Counted from the stretch's first letter, positions 23,481 to 36,797 are shown. The stretch: 64,000 nucleotides of DNA from Mactromeris polynyma (GCA_032209605.1 JASFXZ010000012.1:310001-374000); one strand, 5' to 3'. Notes: a model not told the origin generated them from the sequence alone. Numbers and translations are program-made.

Positions 23481-24034
23481 CAAAGTGTTGTTATGGTAGA
23501 AAAATTAAAGAGAGCGTTATATAGTGTAAATGTTTTCCATATTTCTCACTTGGTGTAAAATCGGAATGAATGTAATGCAAACCACGCTCATTTCAGGATC
23601 CGCTGTGGGAGTTTATTGTTAGGTTGACACAGCTAGGCAACGAAGCATATTATACAATTTTGATAACAAGATAAAATTACATAAGACGCAAATGAAATGA
23701 AATTTTATAGGAAACTAATTTAATGTGAAAGATTAAACAGTGAAGGAGGTAAAAAATGATGTATCTGTTACGATATTCATAGATAGAATTACATAGTAAA
23801 TTGTTGTGTCATATGTATTTATAGTAAATGCTGACAAATGACAATGAAGTCCTAAGTAACAAAAAAAACAAAAAAAACAAAAAAAACACATTTTTACAAA
23901 ATCGAAATAAAAATAAAATTAGATACTAGAAATAATGCTAATTGACGTAACTTATTAAATAACGCCATTAATATGGTATAATTAACAAATCCTACTACAT
24001 GCATACACCTGTATCCATGAACAGTTTATCAATG

Positions 24035-25215
24035 TTACACTATCTGGAGTGGTGTGCTACCGTCATATACACACACAGAGTAAATATATCTGGAGTGGTG
24101 TGCTACCTCATATACCCACAATATTGGGAGTGGTGTGCTACCGTCATATACACACAGAGTAACACTATCTGGAGTGGAGTGCTACGGTCATATACAAACA
24201 GAGTAACAATTTCTGGAGTGGTGTGCTACCGTCATATACAAACAGAGTAACAATATATGGAGTGGTGTGCTACCGTCATATACCCACGTAGTAACAATAT
24301 CTGGAGTGGTGTGCTACCATCATATACAAACAGAGTAACAATTTCTGGAGTGGTGTGCTACCGTCATATACCCACATAGTAACAGTATCTGGAGTGGTGT
24401 GCTACTGTCATGTACAAACAGAGTAACAATATCTGGAGTGGTGTGCTACCGTCATATACCCATATAGTGACAATATCTGAAGTGGTGTGCTACCGTCATA
24501 TACAAACAGAGTAACAATATATGTGGTGGTGTGCTACCGTCATATACACACACATAGTAACAATATATGTGGTGGTGTGCTACCGTCATATACACACACA
24601 TAGTAACAATATATGTGGTGGTGTGCTACCGTCATATACACACACAGAGTAACAATATATGTGGTGGTGTGCTACCGTCATATACACACACATAGTAACA
24701 ATATCTGGAGTGGTGTGCTACCGTCATATACACACACAGAGTAACAATATATGTGGTGGTGTGCTACCGTCATATACACACACATAGTAACAATATCTGG
24801 AGTGGTGTGCTACCGCCATATACAAACATAGTAACCATTTCTGGAGTGGTGTGCTACCGTCATATACAAACAGAGTAACAATATATGTGGTGGTGTGCTA
24901 CCGTCATATACACACACATAGTAACAATATCTGGAGTGGTGTGCTACCGCCATATACAAACATAGTAACCATTTCTGGAGTGGTGTGCTACCGTCATATA
25001 CAAACAGAGTAACAATATATGTGGTGGTGTGCTACCGTCATTTACACACACATAGTAACAATATCTGGAGTGGTGTGCTACCGCCATATACAAACATAGT
25101 AACCATTTCTGGAGTGGTGTGCTACCGTCATATACAAACAGAGTAACAATATCTGGAGTGGTGTGCTACCGTCATATACACACAGAGTAACAATATCTGG
25201 AGTGGTGTGCTACCA
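24035..25215. repeat. 44-47 bp minisatellite, about 26 copies, 3' of the IL-17-like gene
   Basis: The unit is near CTGGAGTGGTGTGCTACCGT followed by CATATACAAACAGAGTAACA. Two main variants (CTGGAGTGG and ATGTGGTGG) alternate, and a run of four units is repeated as a block around 24800-25110. Confidence 0.95.
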
Positions 25216-25371
25216 TAGCACAAACAGCACACTCAAACAAACATCATGACTGAGACATATTTTAAATTTTAAAATGAATGACCGTGATTTTACATACAAT
25301 AAATACAAATGTTTTCAGCATAATGAACATATTTATAATATACTCGATTCTGATGAAAAATTGGATGTGCG

Positions 25372-25440
25372 GTATTATAAATTCGTTATACAGATTGTTG
25401 GCAGAGTATATGGAGAAATATGACTTGTCAGTGATTCATG
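25372..25440. mobile_element. degenerate copy of the 38.1-kb palindromic MITE family
   Basis: TTCGTTATACAGATTGTTGG then CAGAGTATATGGAG is clearly related to the reverse complement of 38160-38232. A single arm is left. Confidence 0.5.
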
Positions 25441-25731
25441 TAACTCGAGGCTAACGCCAACAACCTGTTTAACTAGTTATAAACAAATATTACACAACTA
25501 AATATCAAATGTCAGAACAATCCGAAAATGTGAAATAAATAACATGAGTTTATGAAATGACTATATAAGACCATATCCTGTGTTCGTGGTACCCCGCCAG
25601 ACACAACAGCATTAGCTTCGTTTTGGGAGCTCTTTCATTCAGGATTGTTAGTGCCTATGTTCAAAATCTTGATGACTCTTTTGGTGGGGTACTACGTACA
25701 ATCCAGTTTTATGGATGGTCTCATTCGTTAT

Positions 25732-28700
25732 TCAAGACAGTTGTATAATTCCAGCTGCTTTGTTTTTGCAAGTACATGCGACAGACACGTTTTCCAATGT
25801 TTTAAGATATGTACAATTAGTTGCATTCCTGCGCCACACTGGTGTATATGTATAAACCAACTCACACATATTGTTTCTACCAAACTGGCTTCTTACATGA
25901 CGACAACGCTTGCAATTGCATTTTACACGCACAATATTTTCAGGTATTCTATTTTTGTCATGGTCTAAAACATAATGAACCGGACAGTTATCTTGGTTGG
26001 TAAGCGAATATTTAACCGGACATTGTCTACCATTGCTGCCATATATAATCGTCGTCTTGGATGATGGAGCCCTGTAAATAATAGATGTATAGCCATTAGC
26101 TTAATACATGTTACATGTACGCGTATAAAGCTACCACACCCTCCGCGCAGTTACACTCTATTCCTTTGTATTCTAGTCTGGTTTGTTAACTACTATGTTA
26201 TTCAATTAAATCTAAATACAATTGTAGAATTCCTTATTCTACGCGACCAAGAGCGGTAATGTGGACTTAAGAGTGTCGTGTCTGAGGACATTATCGCCAA
26301 GGCACTTAGGCAAACGCGCTGCGTACCACTGCGTTACGGCGACCAATGCAAACAGACACATTGACTTATTTAAACAGGTGATAACGACTCAGACAGTCGT
26401 TGACGTCGCACACGTCAATTCTGCGGGTCAACAACTTATAATGCTCCAACAAGGGCTACAAACACAGCTTTGTTACTATTTATGCATTACATGAATTTAT
26501 TAAAATAATTTCGAAAGTGCCGTTTAAAACTTTGCATATTATTGGAAAGTAATGCAGCGACCTGGTGAAGATTGGATGTTTTGTAAAATACGTAAAGCTC
26601 TATTTCTCACCTATTTAGGGAAGGAATTCAAAATACTTCAGTTTAAATACAAGTCGTGACAAATAGTTAACGATGGGTTTCTACTGAATGCAATATCACG
26701 ATACGCCCTGTCAGTATTTGTCGAATTTATACACGCTTATTGATATTTTACGTCACTAGTTTTTAATAAAACGGGCGTATGTTCTAAGTCGGCGAATGAA
26801 TGCATTGTAATTGGGGAAAGAAGATTCATTTTAATTTCTTATAAACAGATGTTTGTAACGTAGCGTAGAAAACATAATATTGTAAAAAGTTATAAAACCT
26901 GTTTGTATAGTTTACATATCATATTTGAATACTTTATTTGGGAAATAACAAATCGGACACATTATGCCCCGCGCTCGCACGAAGCTCCAGGACAGTATAC
27001 CTACTTTCAGACACGGGTTTCCTACGATTTGGGGCCGTAGACGGCTTTCAGGGGACCACCAGGCCTTAGTGTAGTCACCTTGTGTGCCCTGCACGATCTT
27101 GCTAGCTCGTGTCAAGACAGTCGTAGAACACGTTGAGAGCCCGTAGACCACCCGTATGCAGGTGACCACAATATCCCAAGAGAGTGATTTCGTACGGACC
27201 TCCCATGGGCCACATGTCCGTACGGTTTAGAAAGTTCTACGGGCTCGGGACCACCCGTTGGTCTCATTTGACCGAGGCATTATGTAGTACATGCATATAT
27301 GGGTAATTATCGTACGCATGGATGCATGGACGTGAATTCTTAGTATTACGTGACGTTTGTGTTTCTGGTAACGATGGGTCCGAGACAGGACAGGATATAG
27401 GGAGCTATGGTTACGATGGGTCCGAGACAGGACAGGATATAGGGAGTTATGGTTAGGAGTAAATTACCACACATTAAGGATACACAATCCAGTCGTGTTT
27501 CTGACAGAAGAGAAAATATCGGTATCACGTTTACACTTTTGTGAGTAAGTGTTTACAAACTACACATATAAAATACGCATTCAACTTTATTCATTACACG
27601 CCAGGGTAACTTATCTATCAATACGTTAACGTGTTGTGTAACATACCAGAGTACACTACTGTAGTTCTAAGGTTTCAAGTACAACAAATCGTCCCGATTA
27701 CAGCTTTATATTGTAGTGAATAGAGGCACAATACATTTCATTCAGTCGGTAGGCAAAGCTCGGGAACAGATTGTACAGAATTATCATTATGTTACAGATT
27801 ATTAAACATAAACCAAACAAAATTGCAATACTCGAATTTCCGAGATACGCATTATTTTAATTATCTACCAAAATGTATTCGCTATCTTGTTCGTCATTCC
27901 ACCGTATTTCAATTTTTGTTTCCGTAACAAATATTTTTATTTAGTTTAATATTATGGAGCCTACATATGTAAGTATAATTATTGTCAATACTGTTTTAAC
28001 ATAAAATACAAACACAGAATCATGCTAGTTTCAATACTTGACACCAACTTACGAAAACATGACTAAATACGCTCTTAATGAATCGATAAACACATAACAA
28101 GAACGTTTAGTTGGTCATAACATTATTTAGGTCTTGAAAGATAAACATAATTAATTAACTTGTAAAATGATCACAAAATGACCTCTCTTCAAATCTCACG
28201 AATAATGAAACACGGAGAAATGTACATTATGATATAGTGTAGCTTGTTCATTTGATCTTCAATACTTCTACTAGACATGTGACATAAAAAATCGTAAATT
28301 ATCTCAATACATTGTACTATGATAAAAAGTATTCTTGTTGTAAAAGAACATTAAAGCGTCAAGCCACGACTTTGAACGCCAAAATATCAAACTTTTGAAC
28401 ACCACCTCAAAATGATCAAATGCTTGGGTATAATAGAAGTTGTTGACTGAGCAATGATGCATCTGTTACTACGTGTCTACATTAATTTATTCATGAAGGT
28501 AACCGACCGGACACATGTCTATTTATTTATTACATTCATAATTTGAAAGATTATCACGTTACCAAAGATATATGGAGATAAACTTTATGTTGTTTAACAA
28601 TGTTTATTACCTCAAACTAACTCTGAACCGCTAAGATCCAAACATATTTTGATAAAAGCTCCTAGCAAGTGTTTGGAGGAAGATCGTACACATCCTCACG

Positions 28701-31578
28701 ACAAATTCGCCTATCTCTCGTACGGTGGCCAATTTCTCCCACCTCTTTACTACACAATTAACTAGAACATTATGTGGTTATCACGTTAAAGAAACGAGTT
28801 AACTTCATAATTATCGTGATAATAATGTTCGAATTAATTATATATATATTTTATTTATTTGAGTCTCATTCTTGCATATAACACAATATTTCATTAAAAA
28901 CAATAAATACATATTCATGCAAGACCATTCTATAAGAATTATAAGAGACTATGGCACTAATTATAGACATTCTATTTACAATCTGAATAGAATTACATCA
29001 CTATACAAATAGATAAATTAAAAGTTGAGAGGCTGGCATTAATCTCGACTAATAAGTATTTTTTAAGTATTAATATCCTGAACAAAAAGAGCTACAAGAG
29101 AAAAAAAAGGTTGTATAAGATATGAATATCATAACTCTAATGAGTATTATTTAAGACAAATTTAAAATCAAATATTACATCAGATCAGATCTATTTTTAA
29201 CTGTATTAATACCAGCTTCTCAGTTTAGCAATAGTTCTACATAAAACATAGTAAAATAAAGAAGGTATCATCAAATGTAAAAAACAAAATATTTCAATGT
29301 TTAAAAAGGATGCACTTTTTATGAATGAAACCGATAATAATATTCTAAAAGTAATCCGTATTAATGATACAAAACATTAAAACGTATTTGGAGTATATTA
29401 AAACAGGTTTTGGCAGTTAAGTTGGCAATTTCACCATTTGAGAATACAAAACTACTTTTTTGTTCATCACTCATACAAGTAAAATCTTCCTTGATATCCT
29501 TAGCTCTATCAAATAAACCATTTCTAAGTTGTTGGTAAGCAGAACATTGAGTTAATACATGTATGTCTGCCCTCTAATGCTATATTTTCATATCTTCCTG
29601 TTTCAAGACGAAGCGGAGCAACCCCACACCTAATCTTTGCCGATTTTGCAGACATTGGAAGATATACTAGTACATATGATTCAGTCACCAACTGATGTTT
29701 AAACAATTGATATGTACGTATTTGTTTCGGGTAATACCATGAGAACCAGTTGGACTAGCTATACATTGTTTCCAGTCGTTAATATACAAGCTCATACCAT
29801 TCTGCTTAACCATATCACAAAAATTTCTAGATAATAAATCTGTACATGAATCAGTCATATGAGATATATTAATATAATTTAAATGTTGTATGAAGCTATA
29901 TTGCCAGTTTTTGCATCTATTTCCAGATTTAGTATATACATTGTATGTTAACAGGTGACAGAGGTATGCCACCACAATGACGATTAAATTTACATACCGG
30001 CATATATAGTTGGGACGATTTTACTTGTAAAAGATGCTCCTCATGATGGTGGTAGATGACTTTATCTCATTTTCTACCGTAAAGTTATTTATAAGTTATA
30101 GAGATGAGATGAGAGCGAAGCTGGTTGTAGCTTAAAATTTCATTTACAATTTTAGAATAAATCATTCGCTATAAAAGTATAAATCTTTAAACATCATATT
30201 TTCCCGTGAAGAAGGTAGTTTCTTTCGTATAAAACTAATTTTTTGCACAACTAATTCATTGGCTGTAATATTTACGTATACAAGAGTAACTGGAAGATTT
30301 AGGTGAATATACACCACGTTCTCGTCACAACGTTTACATTGACGGTTTTTTTCCAGTAGCAAATTAACCCCAAAGGGAATCGTGAAGAAAACTTTATAAC
30401 GTTTATGATCTCATATTGAGGAAACTTTGACCATTCCGAATTTCTCACAAATTTAATATATTAAAGCTTAAAATCGACATAGTTTCTGTGTAATGTAGCA
30501 ACTCAACACAAATTTCAACCGGCTTGTATTTTTACTAATCCCATTCGCATGTTGAGCCATAATTTCGCTTCTGTTTTTCTAAGGAAAGTATCCCGGTTTT
30601 TATAATACAACCCCTTATTATAATGTGACAGTGAATATACATATTCTGACAGGCGGACTAGAGAATCATATTCGTCGACTCCATTTTATGAACAAATAAA
30701 ACTATTTTCGTGTATTCAAACGATATCTTTATGTATGATACCAGATTTTGATGGCTAAGTTTTTCTCCGGTCACGTAACTTTTATCATAGAGTGCAGTTC
30801 AATTACTAACTCAACAACTGCGTATGGTGAAAGAAATGTAGTTGACAGCTGTGCCAAAACACAAATATTTCCCCTATTACATGCGGAGTTTTTTAGACAC
30901 AAGCTGAAGAACTGACCATAGAGTTTTAAATAAAATTCAGAGCATCTATGAAGTTATTTACAGCAAGTTTTCGGGACGAAATTAAAACAAACTGTGAAAG
31001 GTCCCCGCCCGCCAAGCTAGGCAACATTTTTGGCAATTCAACACTTACATGGAAAATGATGAAAATTGTGGAGATTGAGGATTTATAGTAAATTATGAGA
31101 TATTCGACATTCTAGTTAATAACACAAACATAGCATACTTACTCTATCGGTACAAGATTCGCCTCTGCTGTTCCCTTGAAACTTGGCAACAAAAAGATAC
31201 TCCAGTGTACATCAGAAAGATTTCGTACATATTCCTTGTAATCTTCTGGAGACACTTTCCCACAATTCTTCTCCATAGTTACCCGTCCATCAGTTTGGAC
31301 ACCCATGAATGCAACAAATCCTAAGCTCAACACAAATGTGAACAAAAGCAGTGACTTAAATTCCTGAAAATACAAGGATATAAATCTAAAGCACACTTCT
31401 CAATCGAGCACATACCATATAATGAGATGCAACTATATGTATAAAACACAGTAGTTAAAGTGTTATATTACAGGTGTTTATCATCATCCCAGTTTGGGTT
31501 TACGGTTAGAAGAGCATGGCAAGTTGCGAATCAGCGATGTAATTACACGTAAGGAAAACATATATATACACTCACCAT
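25732..31578 (-). CDS. interleukin-17-like secreted cytokine
   Basis: IL-17 family proteins are secreted cystine-knot-like cytokines that act through IL-17 receptors; invertebrate members are linked to mucosal immunity. Three exons on the minus strand: ATG 31578-31576 (donor GTGAGT), 31363-31143 (donor GA|GTAAGT), 26071-25732 (stop TGA 25734-25732). Phases agree and give 187 aa. Residues 2-25 are a hydrophobic signal peptide (FKSLLLFTFVLSLGFVAFMG). The mature part has CPV at 92, CPVHYVLDHDKNRIPENIV at 104-122, CNCKRC at 126-131, CELVYTYTPVWRRN at 144-157, and VSVACTC at 170-176, which is the diagnostic C-terminal IL-17 pattern. N-glycosylation sequons occur at NLS, NAT and NCT. Reading through the second donor instead gives TAA at 31141-31139 and a 75-residue product without the cytokine domain. 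The first exon may be tiny, since TTTTTAG sits 5 bp before the ATG, implying an upstream 5'UTR exon. Confidence 0.9.
26275..26350 (-). mobile_element. tRNA-like SINE remnant
   Basis: On the minus strand, GTCGCCGTAACGCAGTGGTA then CGCAGCGCGTTTGCCTAAG resembles a tRNA D-arm/A-box and anticodon region. The B-box position is degenerate. It lies in the large IL-17-like intron. Confidence 0.4.
26500..28840. other. large IL-17-like intron, mostly unannotated; GC-richer island at 26960-27290
   Basis: The GC-richer segment carries palindromic CCGTACGGAC words near 27190 and 27220, phrases such as GGGACCACCCGTTGG, and recurrent CGTAGA; it is probably a decayed DNA element. A 42-bp duplication follows at 27366-27450. 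The rest is AT-rich with nothing recognised. Confidence 0.4.
27366..27450. repeat. 42-bp tandem duplication
   Basis: Two adjacent copies of ACGATGGGTCCGAGACAGGA then CAGGATATAGGGAG, differing at one base (GCTAT versus GTTAT). Confidence 0.9.
29370..30060 (-). pseudogene. decayed LINE, C-terminal region
   Basis: Minus-strand fragments spell a typical LINE C-terminus after the reverse transcriptase: RCGVAPLRLETGRYENI (within 29524-29706), then, after a frameshift near 29540, NGLFDRAKDIKEDF and AKTCFNIL. Upstream pieces (29685-29975) are in other frames. No catalytic region remains. It is nested in the 5-kb IL-17-like intron. Confidence 0.7.
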
Positions 31579-32689
31579 GATGCTAAAAATATATTTTAAA
31601 TTAAATATATATATATACAATGATTCTATGAACTTGTATAAATTATCTTGAAACGAGATTGGAATCAACAATAGCCATCAACTTACTATTTTTCGCGTTT
31701 AAATATATCTGGACCTATCTATTTTGGGGCTGTTTGGAAATCAGAGTGATGTCATAAACCTATAAACTTAAATTACTACTTCCGTGGCTTGTGATTCTGC
31801 GAGGAGAAATGATTTCATTCGACCAACAGGAAGTGATCGAGGGCGATGTTGGATTGGGCGGATACAACTACAACTACAACGATACATACTGTCAACGAAT
31901 AAAATTGTAATTTATATTCACCAAACGGAAGAATGAAAGGTATTAGATTGAATTAGGATGATGAAGGTTTTACCAATGAAAAGGCAAGTCAGTAGTCTTG
32001 TGACAAGTTTCTTCTTTGCACGTGATTTAAATGATTCTACACCCGTGTACCAACACATGTTAATAGACGTTGAACCAATACCCATTCATTATGCAAACAC
32101 TGAATGGTTTGTGACGTATTTTTAAGGAACTGCATTTATTGTAGTTCCAAGGGAAACATAAAATCCAGTCACCATTACAGCATGGTTTTACAACTGAAAT
32201 TTGTTGCATCCGTTCTCAACATAAACAATTATCATCCGTTCCGAGACAAAAACAATAAATATAAAAAGTTTCAAAGTTGATTCCCTGTTGATTTTTGTTT
32301 GTTATTCTCGTACACGCTTAAAGCATAAAAGTGACACTTATAATATAAGAATACATGTGTACAAGGGTAGTGTAACAAGTCGTGGTCTCTGTGTTAGTGT
32401 ATAACATCAATGTATTCACTTGCTTGTTGATAATTCAAAGTAGGTACATATCGTATACATATTAAATTACATTTCGTTTTTTATCATATTTGTTATAAAT
32501 TTAAACAACCCTGTATACGATGCAAAACTTCATTGACGATGTAAGACGAATGTTCATGTTTCAAAGCATATATAGGAATGCTTATGATTAATATCTGCGG
32601 AAAGTCCATACACTTACGGAAGAAAACGCTGTAAATCAGATTGGCGAAATATAAAGTGACATTGAAAAGTAAAAATATGACAAAGTGTT

Positions 32690-34651
32690 AGCTAACAAAT
32701 ACTTACATGACACACAGTGGATACAGTGTAAGCTAACAAATACTTACATGACACACAGTGGATACAGTGTATCTAACAAATACTTACATGACACACAGTG
32801 GATACAGTGTAAGCTAACCAATACTTACATGACACACAGTGGATACAGTGTAAGCTAACAAATACTTACATGACACACAGTGGATACAGTGTAAGCTAAC
32901 AAATACTTACATGACACACAGTGGATACAGTGTAAGCTAACAAATACTTACATGACACACAGTGGATACAGTGTAAGCTAACAAATACTTACATGACACA
33001 CAGTGGATACAGTGTAAGCTAACAAATACTTACATGACACACAGTGGATACAGTGTAAGCTAACAAATACTTACATGACACACAGTGGATACAGTGTAAG
33101 CTAACAAATACTTACATGACACACAGTGGATACAGTGTAAGCTAACAAATACTTACATGACACACAGTGGATACAGTGTATCTAACAAATACTTACATGA
33201 CACACAGTGGATACAGTGTAAGCTAACCAATACTTACATGACACGCAGTGGATACAGTGTAAGCTAACAAATACTTACATGACACACAGTGGATACAGTG
33301 TATCTAACAAATACTTACATGACACACAATGGATACAGTGTAAGCTAACCAATACTTACATGACACACAGTGGATACAGTGTAAGCTAACAAATACTTAC
33401 ATGACACACAGTGGATACAGTGTAAGCTAACCAATACTTACAGGACACACAGTGGATACAGTGTAAGCTAACAAATACTTACATGACACACAGTGGATAC
33501 AGTGTAAGCTAACAAATACTTACATGACACACAGTGGATACAGTGTAAGCTAACCAATACTTACATGACACACAGTGGATACAGTGTAAGCTAACCAATA
33601 CTTACATGACACACAGTGGATACAGTGTAAGCTAACCAATACTTACATGACACGCAGTGGATACAGTGTAAGCTAACCAATACTTACATGACACACAGTG
33701 GATACAGTGTAAGCTAACCAATACTTACATGACACACAGTGGATACAGTGTAAGCTAACAAATACTTACATGACACACAGTGGATACAGTGTAAGCTAAC
33801 CAATACTTACATGACACACAGTGGATACAGTGTAAGCTAACAAATACTTACATGACACACAGTGGATACAGTGTAAGCTAACCAATACTTACATGACACG
33901 CAGTGGATACAGTGTATCTAACCAATACTTACATGACACGCAGTGGATACAGTGTATCTAACCAATACTTACATGACACACAGTGGATACAGTGTAAGCT
34001 AACCAATACTTACATGACACACAGTGGATACAGTGTAAGCTAACAAATACTTACATGACACACAGTGGATACAGTGTAAGCTAACCAATACTTACATGAC
34101 ACACAGTGGATACAGTGTAAGCTAACCAATACTTACATGACACACAGTGGATACAGTGTAAGCTAACCAATACTTACATGACACACAGTGGATACAGTGT
34201 AAGCTAACAAATACTTACATGACACACAGTGGATACAGTGTAAGCTAACAAATACTTACATGACACACAGTGGATACAGTGTAAGCTAACAAATACTTAC
34301 ATGACACACAGTGGATACAGTGTAAGCTAACCAATACTTACATGACACACAGTGGATACAGTGTATCTAACCAATACTTACATGACACACAGTGGATACA
34401 GTGTAAGCTAACCAATACTTACATGACACACAGTGGATACAGTGTAAGCTAACAAATACTTACATGACACACAGTGGATACAGTGTAAGCTAACCAATAC
34501 TTACATGACACACAGTGGATACAGTGTATCTAACCAATACTTACATGACACACAGTGGATACAGTGTAAGCTAACAAATACTTACATGGCACACAGTGGA
34601 TACAGTGTAAGCTAACCAATACTTACATGACACACAGTGGATACAGTGAAT
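32690..34651. repeat. 41-bp minisatellite, about 48 copies, upstream of the IL-17-like gene
   Basis: The unit is AAGCTAACAAATACTTACAT followed by GACACACAGTGGATACAGTGT, with A/C (ACAAAT or ACCAAT) and 38-bp (GTATCTAAC) variants. Homogeneity is very high. Read on the minus strand each unit has CAT|GTAAGTAT, a near-perfect splice donor; the plus strand has AGT|GTAAGC. It starts 1.1 kb upstream of the IL-17-like ATG. Confidence 0.97.
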
Positions 34652-35728
34652 CAATCCTGAAGATGTGTACTCAAGTCATTGTATAAATGGGGAAATTGTT
34701 ATTTTTTTAAGATAAAACGGCCAAAAAAATAGTATTTGTCAAAACTTTTAGACTTGTTTCAAGTTAGCTCATTATTAAATAGAACATTTCTGTCAACACC
34801 GAAATGTGTATTACAAAACGGATTGTAACAAACCTGTCAGCATAGTAGGTCTGAAATCAATGTATATTCTCTTACCAAACTGACCATGAATTTACACCTT
34901 AATGCAAATTTAACGACTTGAGGTTCTGAAAGTCATACATGACACTCTTTGCCCACATATAAATGTAGAGCGATATAAAGTATACATGTATATGATATCC
35001 CTTCCTGCACAACACAACAGGTCACAGACAAGAGCATACTACATGTATATTGAAACGTGCTGAATATGGGAAAATACTTTGGAACCAAATTTGTGCATCT
35101 ATTTCTTTACTATTATTAATTTTGTTATTAATAGTTCGATCATATGTAACGTCAAATCTATATAGCGCAGCTTCACGTATTGCTAACATTCCCAACTTTC
35201 ATAGCGCCTCGCTTAGCCACCGTCGATAACGTGGGTATGGGAAAAATACATGGGAATTGTGGGAAATCGTTAATATCTCAACAACGGATTGAGATATCAA
35301 AATTGTGCAAACGGTTTTGAAAAATTTAACATTTCTGCAATACATCTTCCGTTTTTCAGAAATATTGTGAAATAACATTTTGGTCCTTTTTAACTTTGAA
35401 GACACGAACCATGGCTATATAAACAAAGAAGGGAAAAACGGACTGGTCGGATTTAAAACCCAATATCTCAGTAAATAAAAGGAAATCTAAATTTGTGCAA
35501 GCGGCTTTACAATCTTCATTCCTTAAGCTTTACAAATATGTAAATTTGATAAAAAATAAATTATTTCATTTTGGTCCTTTTTTACTTTGAACCTGATGAT
35601 TTCCATTTTTTTCTCTTTCGATTTCATATTGTAACTGCATGTGTATATCGATCACAGCGCCATATCTCCACAAGATATTAACTCAATCTAACTGGCGTGC
35701 TATATTGTTCGCTGGACCATGGTTTATA
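34652..35728. other. intergenic; divergent internal duplication at about 35250-35700
   Basis: Segments around AATATCTCA...TTGTGCAA.CGG...TTTTGGTCCTTTTT recur about 190 bp apart (35270-35395, 35460-35590), with a third partial start near 35660. They appear to be an old repeat. No gene recognised. Confidence 0.45.
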
Positions 35729-36078
35729 CCCCCTTCACATACACGGATTTTTCTTACGAGTCCTTACGGATCGCACAAATTCACGGATCCTAACGGATCC
35801 TTACGATCTGGCCACTTTTACGACCGATTTAAGAGTTGTTACGAGTTATTACGAGCTATTTACGGTTTATTACGGATTATAACGAGTTATTACGATGTAT
35901 TTTCGGCAAAATTCCACGATTTGTTACGAGTTGTCACGGATAACTACGAGCAACTTACGGGCATTTCACGAGCTATTTGCGGATTGTTACGAGTATTTTA
36001 CGGAATGTTACTATTCATCGAAGCTTTTACGTGTTAGTAACGACCTGTTTACGTGTTGTTACGAATAGTTACGAGTAT

Positions 36079-36309
36079 TTACGAGTCCTTACGATTTTTT
36101 GCCAAAAAATATATAAATCCTGCAAATCTCAATGTATCATCATTCGACAACTGACATCCAGAGAGACAACATGGCATATGAGAGAAACAGATTGCAGTTA
36201 TATCAACACTTTCTACAATTGCTCCTTCAACTAGCCCAGAGGGAAGAGGACGCGGAGATTTTCGAATAGCAGGAGACTTCTTGTTGACTGCCTTCTTCTT
36301 TGAAGGCAT
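36079..36309 (-). CDS. unrecognised 76-aa open frame inside the inverted-repeat element
   Basis: It starts MPSKKKAVNKKSPAIRKSPR, a basic nuclear-protein-like N-terminus, then a Cys-containing middle (CFSHMPCCLSGC). I do not recognise the family. It may be a captured host exon, a residual piece of a transposon protein, or chance. The C-terminal end merges into the short-repeat array, so the last part is unlikely to be genuine. Confidence 0.25.
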   Translation of the reverse strand: MPSKKKAVNKKSPAIRKSPRPLPSGLVEGAIVESVDITAICFSHMPCCLSGCQLSNDDTLRFAGFIYFLAKNRKDS

Positions 36310-36599
36310 GCTTGTAGATATTGTAGAGTAGATGCAGTGATGTGACTTCTATGACTTCTTAATAACAACTGAAAATGAAGTTGGTTTGGTTTGGTATTAC
36401 TGTTTATGAGGTCGCCCGTCGCCGCGCACATTTTATAATGCACTTTATGGTATTTTGGTCGACCCGGTATGTCCCCCGCACACCATAAATAGACTTTTTG
36501 AAACCGAAGAGGGAAATTTACCTGCCAGTATAACAGTATAGATCAAACAAGACAATTTTTGAAGCCAAAGACGGTTACTGCACAGTGCCAATGAGACCT

Positions 36600-36797
36600 A
36601 TCGTACAGTTACCATTTTCCTGGCACCTAACCAGTACTTTCCTGGAATCTACCCAGTACTTTCCTGGTTACATGCCAGTACTATGTTAGGTGGGAAACAC
36701 TGAAAAGTATTTCTGTTTTATCCGACGAGACGAGGGATCGAAACCACGACCTTCGGATTCGTAGTCAGCAGCGTTAACCACTGAGCCACATGGGCAC
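36600..36797 (-). mobile_element. tRNA-derived SINE
   Basis: On the minus strand, from 36797: GCCCATGTGGCTCAGTGGTT (A-box), TGACTACGAATC (anticodon-arm-like, ACG), and GTGGTTTCGATCCC (B-box). The 5' and 3' ends do not pair as an acceptor stem, so this is not a functional tRNA. Downstream it has AGTACTGGTTAGGTGCCAGG-type core repeats, related to segments at 46.9 and 49.3 kb. It lies inside the 35.7-37.4 kb element. Confidence 0.65.

Noticed and set aside
24035..25215. Downstream exon of the IL-17-like gene inside the array
   Set aside because: The cytokine domain and stop codon are complete at 25732; the array lies beyond the 3' end.
26261..26494. 77-codon plus-strand frame near 26.3 kb
   Set aside because: It overlaps a tRNA-like SINE remnant on the other strand and shows no protein family features.
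30162..30362. 66-codon minus-strand frame
   Set aside because: Considered as an upstream LINE segment, but no recognisable LINE motif was found.
32690..34651. CRISPR-like regular repeat array
   Set aside because: Units are contiguous with no unique spacers and the DNA is eukaryotic; it is a minisatellite.
36726..36797. Functional tRNA-Arg (ACG) gene
   Set aside because: A and B boxes are present, but the ends do not form an acceptor stem and the T-stem is poor; a SINE head explains it better.
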